Of a stretch of 64,000 bases of DNA, positions 57,483-64,000 are shown piece after piece (the stretch's first letter is position 1; every line of letters starts with the position of its first letter). Source of the DNA: Coptis chinensis (Eukaryota > Streptophyta > Magnoliopsida > Ranunculales > Ranunculaceae). The stretch lies in assembly GCA_015680905.1 (NCBI GenBank), contig CM027378.1, positions 58,925,501-58,989,500 of the forward strand, written 5' to 3'. A program made the position numbers and the translations under genes. The notes below the pieces were generated by a model. It was not told the DNA's origin. It saw only the letters and a program-made list of their open reading frames with translations, and searched no databases.

Positions 57483-60456
57483 TTATAATTTGGGGCACTG
57501 CATTTCATTGGCACTTCTACTTAATTCTCTCCGCCGGGTTGCATTTGGGCATATCTCCAAACAAGGCTCACTCAAGGCCTTATCTTCTGCTGGAATAGGA
57601 GGAAGTACTCCAAACTTGAACTGCCAGATAAAATTACATGAGCAGGAGTGCAGCAAAATGCCTCTAACCATATATTCATATAGAGTTTAAGAAGGAAAAA
57701 TATCCAATGAATCGTTTCGTGAGAGTGATTGGATTCAGTTGTTTGAAAATTTGAATTCACTCACCTTTCTTATACCCAGGAAGATGAGAAAATAAATAGG
57801 CATGTGTCAATAGTAAATATGTTCCATGCATGTTCCGAAACGAGTAATTTCAGCATAGAGGTAAATATATATCTTCAAGGTCCTTCTTATCATCTCCTAT
57901 AGATGCATATGCACTGTAAAACAACTGGAGTACTGGATTATATTATTAGTACTGAAAACAACAAAGACAGGTTATGCTTTTGGTACTCATTTTAATGATA
58001 ACTAAGATAGCTGCTGTCTTGCTGAAGGAACAGTTTACATGCAGTAGCTGCTTCAAATATATGTACTTTCTGGAGAACTTACCTGACAGCTATAATCACT
58101 GAAATCAGGCTCCATCACTAACGGCACCCCCATGTACTTCTTAAAGAAAGTCTGAAAGGCAAACCACATGACAGGTTTTAGAAAGAATTGTTGTACAAGG
58201 GGTTAGATAATCGGATAGAACCAAAGGACAGAGGAAGAACGGAGGTACACTCCAATATGCACACCCAAAAGTGTTTAGAAACTAAAGTTTGTTTAAACAT
58301 CTAGGAATATCTCACGAGCATAGTATTTAGTGGCAACAAACCAAACTTCTCAGTGTGTGAAAGGTAATAGAGTTTCTCTAAAAGGCCATCATATCTCAGT
58401 CCATTTCTTGATCGTGATCATCGTAATTAAGCACTACAGTCCGACCCTAGTTGACTTATTTACACCATAACAATGAATAATTTTGTCTCTCAAGGATTTC
58501 GGGGGTGTTCTGAGAATAAAAGCTCAGAATGAAAGCAAGCTCCACAACGACAAATTACTCAAAATGCAAGTTTAATACCAACGTTGTAACTTCATCTTGC
58601 AGCAAGAGGCTGATCTGTGAAATTAGAATATACTCCCTCGATTGTGATCGAAGATCTCCAGAATACGGAGCGTAGACTTATTAACAGGCCATACTTGCAA
58701 CTTCCAAGTTTGTGCCATGTCCAGATGAAATCTGTAAAAGGATTTCTATCCTCTTCATAGCAGGGCACAGATCGACACCAACTTCTGACCAATAGTGTTC
58801 TCAAAGAAATTGGCCTTTGGCTACCAGCGTGTAACATAATCCTCATTGTTTTCATACTGTTTAAGAAGATGACTATTGTATAACTGAAAAGTAAATATAA
58901 CATCTTACACAACGACATCATCATCAACTTATACACTTCAATGTGAGATATAGGACAATGGACACTGAGATGTAAAACGAAATTCCATTACTACAAAAAG
59001 AAAAAAAAGCAACGTAAACATGGAGGGAACAGACACAGATGAGAGAAAATTGGTTGATTTGAGATAATATCTTATCTATGGTTGGAACAGACCTGAGTTG
59101 GCAGCTTACATGTGTTGATACAAATCCCTACACATTTGCTTTCTTCTAAGTACTTGCATTTCTCTACCAACACCTGTATAAATTCATTACCAACAGTCAT
59201 GGAATGACATACACGAATGCATCCAACAATTTAAATCAAATAGGGAGCTCAAGATCATTACTCCAGTTATTTCCAATGAGGATCCATCAGGAAGATCGAC
59301 AGAGTTCACTTTGCAGGGGCCCATAAGCCATTGACAGGAGAGCGCAGTCACCCTTGCTTCAAACCATACAGTAAGGTTAGATGATGGACACTAGCTTAAG
59401 CAAATAAAATTTTCCTGTGAAGGAAGTGTATTAGTCATCTAGTCAGTAGTAGACAACCAAGATAATCTGTTTATTTGACTTAACATGTAAACTGTAAAAG
59501 CACAAGGCAAAAAATACTTTAAAAGCAATTAGCAAAGAGGGAAGAAATAACTCACCGACCATTATGGCAGCCACTTTCCCCCTTCCTAAAGGTGCCACAA
59601 GCATTTTAAAAAGTTCCAGTAAGAATGGAGGAAACAATGATCTTAAAATTCGGACCTGCAGCATGTCAAAATTGAAAAGAGTACCAAGTTTAGATTGCAA
59701 CAGAAAGCTCAGCGATACGCGTAAATCAGAGTCCATGATATAGTAGCCTCTTGAACAAAAGTCTACATCAATTAGTTCCTCAAAGGCTCAAACACAATAT
59801 TCACAAAAGAGAAAAACATTTTAAATAAAAGTGTGGCTACTTGTATATTGCGTATAACTCAAACAACATTCAATTTGTGTTTAGAAAAGAGTTGAGTTGC
59901 TGAAAGAACTAAGAACTTACCGCAGCATCCACAGTTTCTGAATTGTTTCGATTCTTCATCATGAGACGATTCGCGACTTCAATAAGTCCATCATATCCAG
60001 GCATGTCTGAATCCCATCCAACTTCCTACATGCATACATACCTTTTAAGTATAAAATGACACACAGTACTCCGTACTAAAATGTAAACTAATTTGCAACA
60101 AGTCACCAAAACAGTAGACTGTAGACCTCACCTGTACCATTTTGTTCCGAAACAAGGTGAGAAATAAATGATCAAAGACTCCAGGCTTGTACTCATAGTT
60201 AACAACTTCAGCTGTAGTTTCAACCTGGGAAGGCCAAAGAATGAAAACTTTTGAGATATGAACATGGATATTGTGAAGGCTAATTATTAGAAGTACGCAG
60301 AAGAATGAGGAATTATTGAACCGGTTGAGAGCGAAGAAGACGAGAGCGTTTGACGACGTGGAAACTTGGGATGCTGTGACTGATGGTGTATTGAGGTAGA
60401 GACTGTGAAGCCAAGGAGAAGGTGAGTGGACGATGAAGCAGACTGATTGGCAACAT
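57483..60456 (-). CDS. D27-like: D27-family carotenoid isomerase, plastid-targeted (7 exons plus transit-peptide exon)
   Basis: Exons in gene order, minus strand: 60456-60322, 60224-60132, 60025-59921, 59655-59556, 59356-59262, 59173-59093, 58151-58083 and 57620-57483. Joined, they keep one open frame of about 271 codons, the usual size for D27. The family marks are present: YKPGVFDHLFLTLF, GYDGLIEVANRLMM, LRSLFPPFLLELFKML, SCQWLMGPCKVNSV, EKCKYLEESKCVGICINTCK, then FKFGVLPPIPAEDKAL and EPCLEICPNATRR with the C-terminal cysteines (D27-like C-terminal domain, DUF4033). D27 proteins are iron-dependent plastid enzymes acting on beta-carotene at the entry to strigolactone synthesis; D27-like paralogues have related isomerase roles. 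The first 45 residues are Ser/Leu/Arg-rich and acid-poor, as in a chloroplast transit peptide. All introns are GT-AG; the first donor (CCG then GTTCAA) is weak. Whether it is D27 itself or a paralogue cannot be decided here. Confidence 0.92.
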
Positions 60457-60529
60457 GATGTGATGTGTCTAGAAAGATAACGGTTAACGGATTTAAGCGG
60501 GTGTGTTTGTTACTTTGTGTTTCATCACT

Positions 60530-60810
60530 AGTATTTAGCCCGTGACTAGTATATAGCACATGCCGTGCCAACGGCACTGTTCCAAATTAGGCCCAAAAGA
60601 ACCCCAGCAACTCAATACATTGAATGATAAAAACCCAGCCCACACATATCAAATCAACAATAATTCAGTACTCTTTCAAATTAACATTTTAAATCACACA
60701 TATCCTATAAGACTTTGGATCTACTGTGTCATAACTTGTGAGAAACAATCGTAGCCACCGGATGGGGCCCTGCGGCCCCCCACACCAAGCTTTTTTATTA
60801 GATAGATTAC
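60530..60810. mobile_element. Small decayed transposon remnant upstream of the D27-like gene
   Basis: TATTTAGCCCGTGACTAG and CATGCCGTGCCAACGGCAC at the left, and GCTTTTTTATTAGATAGATT at the right, resemble the ends of short non-autonomous elements common in plants (LINE/RTE-like tails). The type could not be fixed. It begins about 75 bp upstream of the start codon of the gene. Confidence 0.3.
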
Positions 60811-60966
60811 CACATACTTGTCCAATTGATTAGAGCATCATCAACGCGCTAATTATGACACGTCAACATAAATTGAAATTTTGGTTATGTTTGAACGCAA
60901 ATTGCTATAATTAACAAACATTGAAACGAGAATAGTCGTCCCGTCCTTTATTAAAAAAAAAATCAT

Positions 60967-61610
60967 ATGGGTTATTTTGCCCCCCTCCTGAAAAAATCAT
61001 TCGGCCAAAAGAAAAATATTAACTTTGATGAAATTTTCTCTCCTGTAGTTAAAATGACTTTTATCATGGTGGTATTGGGTCTGACCGTAAGTATGAACCT
61101 AGAGGTTGAGCAACTAGATGTCAAGACAGTTTTTCTTCATAGAAACATTGAAGAAGATGTCTACATGGACCAGTCAAAGGGGTTTGAGATCAAAGGCAAG
61201 GAACACCTGGTTTGCAAGCTAAGAAAGAGTTTGTATGGGTTAAAGCAGGCACCGAGACAGTGTGTGGTACATAAAGTTTGATTCTTTTATGATGAAGCAT
61301 TGCTACATGAAGTCCGCTTCCGATCATTGTGTGTTTGTTCAGAAATTTCCAAATGGGGATTTCATAGTGCTCTTGTTATATGTGGATGATGTGTTGATAG
61401 TTGGCCAAAATATCAACAAGATATCCAAGCTGAAGAAAGACTTGAGTAAGTCCTTTGAGATGAACAATTTGGGTCAAGCAAAACAGATACTTGGGATGCA
61501 GATCACTCATGTCAGAAAGAGTGGGAAGTTGTGGCTTTCTCAAGAAAGCTACATTCAGAAGGTGTTGAAGAGATTTAATATGGATCAAGCGAAGCTAGTC
61601 AGTTATCCGC
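60967..61610 (+). pseudogene. Ty1/copia reverse transcriptase fragment
   Basis: Close relative of the copia RT at 16.4-17.0 kb: FDEIFSPVVKMTFIMVVLG, KSLYGLKQAPRQC, LLYVDDVLIVGQNIN with the catalytic YVDD intact. A frameshift lies at about 61260. The left end starts abruptly and the right end is cut at 61610 by an Athila LTR, so only the RT middle remains. Confidence 0.88.
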
Positions 61611-63196
61611 TGATAAGTGCTCAAAAAGTGCAATTTAACCCTCAATTATGCCTCTTGTTTAGCCATCTTAGTGGACTAATAATGTTTGTAAGTTATGTTT
61701 TATGATTCTACAGGAAAAAAAAGTGAGTTTTGTGGAATATTAGAGAAAAAGGGGTAAAGCGAAGCAATTCGGAGCATTAAGGATTACATGGGAAGCCCGT
61801 GGACAATCATGGAGAAGGCCAAGGAATTGAAGCTATTAAAGATGCGACTTGAACCTATTTTAAAGCCTATTTGGAAGCCCAAGGCCAAAGGATTCGTTGC
61901 TTGGACCAAAGCCCGCAAAAAAGGATAGAAGGATAGAGCAGAAAAGACAAAATAGGCTTACGCGTCTGGGACGCATGGATCGAGCGTCCAGACGCATTGA
62001 TTGCATCTGAGACGCATGGATCGACACTGTAGCCAATTCCTTCTCAGTTTTGGAGATGAAGTTGGACTCTGAAAGAAGTCTATTTGTATCAGGAAACAAA
62101 TGATGGTTTGGAATGCTTCTAGAGCTCATTGTAACCTCTATAAATAGAGGACCTAAGTGCCTCATGTAATTTGCCAATTCACTTATATTATTGTCTCCAA
62201 AACTTGAGACAGAGAGAGATTAATAATAAAAGATCGGTTTTAACTAGCTGAGTCTTAATAAATTAGTCTTTCTAGTCTTATGTTCTTCGACTCTTCTTCT
62301 TCTCGTTCTTCGTGTTCTTCCGTCTTTATGGAAGGCTAATCTTCTCCTTCAAGGGAGAAGATGAAGCCGGTGTTTAGGGTTTAATGATTCTTCTGGTTCA
62401 TGGTGTTCTTCAATCAGGTTAATTCTTTATGTTTTTAGTTATTAGTTCCATTGCTTGCACGAGGGGGATGGAAGTATATATTAAGGTTTTTATTTATTGC
62501 AATCAAATATCATGCTAGTTTAGGGTTTTATTTATTGCAATTGAATATTTGCTAGTGACATGCTTTTATTTATTGCAATTGAATATAATGCTAGAATAGG
62601 GTTTTATTTATTGTAATTGAATATTATACTATTATTCTCTACTTTTCTTCTAGTTGTGTAATGTTTTAGAGTAAGGGAAGTATTCCTTGTGTTTGCCTTA
62701 GATGGTGATTTATTGAATAGCTACCCAAGCTCACATAAAAGGAAAGAAGATACTAGTAACATGAACATAGGAACAACATTAAGTAGAGTTATTCGTTAAC
62801 GATGTTTCGTCCAAGAGGGCATCGCCACTCGCTCGATTGCCTAATTGTAGTCTACTTGTGAGAACAACCATGAAACAGAAGGTCATAGATCAAAAGTATT
62901 GGTAGATTCTAATCTCTTGAATTCCCTCTCTTATAAATTCTTAATAGTTTAGTTTAGTTTAGTTTAGTTTAGTTTTGCATTAGAATCTACAATATCTATA
63001 ATAATAGTTTTTAATCCCTCAAACCCCCTTTCCAGTCCTGTCCTTCATATAAACATACACTTCAAAGTGGAACGATACCCTACTCATCATTTACTTATTG
63101 ATGGATAATTAGGTTCTGATACGCTTCTATTTTGTTCAACAACCATCATCTATCCATATCCCACATCTCATCTACACACAAAAAGAGCGAAGGTCA
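61611..63196 (+). mobile_element. 5' LTR of a third Athila element
   Basis: Begins TGATAAGTGCTCAAAAAGTG inside the copia RT and ends at GGTCA, two bases before a primer site, the same spacing as in the nested Athila. About 1586 bp. It holds a tandem array of about 42 bp units (TTTTATTTATTGCAATTGAA, about 62490-62630), a TAGTT repeat near 62948-62975, and CTATAAATAGAGG (about 62138) as a likely TATA box. Confidence 0.8.
62490..62630. repeat. Tandem repeat inside the Athila LTR
   Basis: Four imperfect units of about 42 bp with the core TTTTATTTATTGCAATTGAA and GCTAG spacers. Confidence 0.75.
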
Positions 63197-63198
63197 AA

Positions 63199-63217
63199 TG
63201 GTGCCGCTGCCGGGGAT
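63199..63217 (+). promoter_or_regulatory. Primer binding site of the third Athila element
   Basis: TGGTGCCGCTGCCGGGGAT fits the 3' end of plant tRNA-Asp with two changes. A second similar motif, TGGCGTCACTGCCG, follows at 63250-63263 inside a repeated GAAGGTCAAATGG context. Confidence 0.8.
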
Positions 63218-63846
63218 ATAATTAATTGTAGCCCTGAAAGAAGGTCAAATGGCGTCACTGCCGTTTTAAGTTGTTTATGTTTAACGTTTTCTTTCAAGAT
63301 TAGAAGTTTGGATCTTGAGGTAGTTTTAGCCACATCATCCATCCTTTTGAGAAAGAGAGAAGCTTGAAGGACATCTCGAAGACAATATCTACCATCCAAG
63401 TTAGTCGAATCTTCATTCTTTTTATTTCATTCTTAGTATAGTTATATCGTAGTTTAGTTTTATTGCTTTCTTAGTATAGTTGCATCGTAGTTTAGTTTTA
63501 TTGCTTTCTAGTATAATTGCATTTAGGACCTTTTCAACAATTGAAGTTGTAAGCCAACACAGCGAAACATCAAACTCTAGTGTTTCTTGTCTAAATCTTG
63601 ACAAACGGACTATCGTCTGTGGGTCGTGGTACTTAAGCAATCCAAGTAATTCACCATAACCCTAGAAGAGACAACTTTAGACAACGGGAGAGATACTAAC
63701 TGCAAAGCCCAACCCAGTTGAAGGAAAGTAGTTTTGCATATTAGTATAATTTAAAATAGTTGCATATTAGTTTAATTGCATTCAAGCATAGTAGGATAGT
63801 TTTTTATCATCTTCGCATAGCAAGAATACTAGACAAGATTGATACA
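63218..63846 (+). other. Leader of the third Athila element
   Basis: Non-coding. Contains two copies of about 40 bp (TCGTAGTTTAGTTTTATTGC) at about 63448 and 63487 and no gene. Confidence 0.6.
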
Positions 63847-64000
63847 ATGGCCGCAAGCAATTATGGAGGTGTTTTGGACACCAATAATCATGAAGCCATC
63901 CCACCCATGCAAGCACAACAGAAGAAGAAGTTGAGTGATTTCTATTCACCAATCATTGGAGACCCATCCAGCAGTATTGTTTTTCCAGAGACAGAAGCTA
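63847..64000 (+). CDS. Start of Athila Gag, cut by the window end
   Basis: ATG at 63847 opens a frame that runs to the window edge. KKKLSDFYSPIIGDPSSS resembles the Gag start of the nested Athila (KPLSDFYT, 35616-35876). Only about 51 codons are visible, with no stop so far. Confidence 0.65.
   Translation, partial: MAASNYGGVLDTNNHEAIPPMQAQQKKKLSDFYSPIIGDPSSSIVFPETEA

Noticed and set aside
58592..58936. 114-codon minus-strand frame inside the D27-like gene
   Set aside because: Lies in the intron between exons 6 and 7 of the gene (counting the transit-peptide exon as first) and has no domain.
1..64000. Prokaryotic systems (CRISPR arrays, operons, ribosome binding sites, toxin-antitoxin pairs)
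   Set aside because: The window is eukaryotic plant DNA with spliced genes and LTR retrotransposons; none of these patterns is present.

Overview
The window is plant nuclear DNA, most likely from a eudicot. Interrupted genes with GT-AG introns sit in a dense nest of LTR retrotransposons of the Tat, Tekay-like chromovirus, Athila and Ty1/copia types. No tRNA, rRNA, CRISPR array or bacterial gene is visible. Host sequence is a minor part: a complete seven-exon D27-family carotenoid isomerase gene on the minus strand (57483-60456), an unidentified multi-exon locus with a tandemly duplicated segment and a RING-like last exon (10338-14345), and a possible orphan exon (45406-45572).

Layout. 1 to about 9.4 kb: remains of a Tat-type Ty3/gypsy element (pol on plus, accessory gene on minus), broken by an Athila-like solo LTR (3184-4542) and a second LTR-like insertion (7349 to about 8130). 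10.3-14.4 kb: host-like locus. 14.6-17.8 kb: 5'-truncated copia pol, whose 3' LTR starts at 17802 and ends at 45102. That LTR is split by a chromovirus (about 18346-44508, minus strand) and a hAT-type MITE (44575-44963). The chromovirus integrase is itself split at 20962/38787 by a 17.8 kb Athila element (20963-38786, minus strand) with a perfect 5 bp target duplication. 45.8-56.7 kb: a second Tat element with both LTRs, a primer site and a target duplication. 57.5-60.5 kb: the D27-like gene. 61.0-61.6 kb: a second copia fragment, cut by the LTR of another Athila element (61611 onward) that runs off the window.

How the parts relate. Insertion order reads directly from the breaks: copia first, chromovirus into its LTR, Athila into the chromovirus. 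All pol genes carry stops or frameshifts, and several have lost catalytic residues, so none looks autonomous now. Two features go beyond ordinary gag-pol. Both Tat elements carry an antisense gene between pol and the 3' LTR, with an intron of the same phase at an equivalent place. The nested Athila carries three further sense-strand ORFs between integrase and 3' LTR; at least two are diverged copies of one another.

Family names are from recognised motifs read by eye; no database search was possible. Exon boundaries are read from splice signals and frame continuity.
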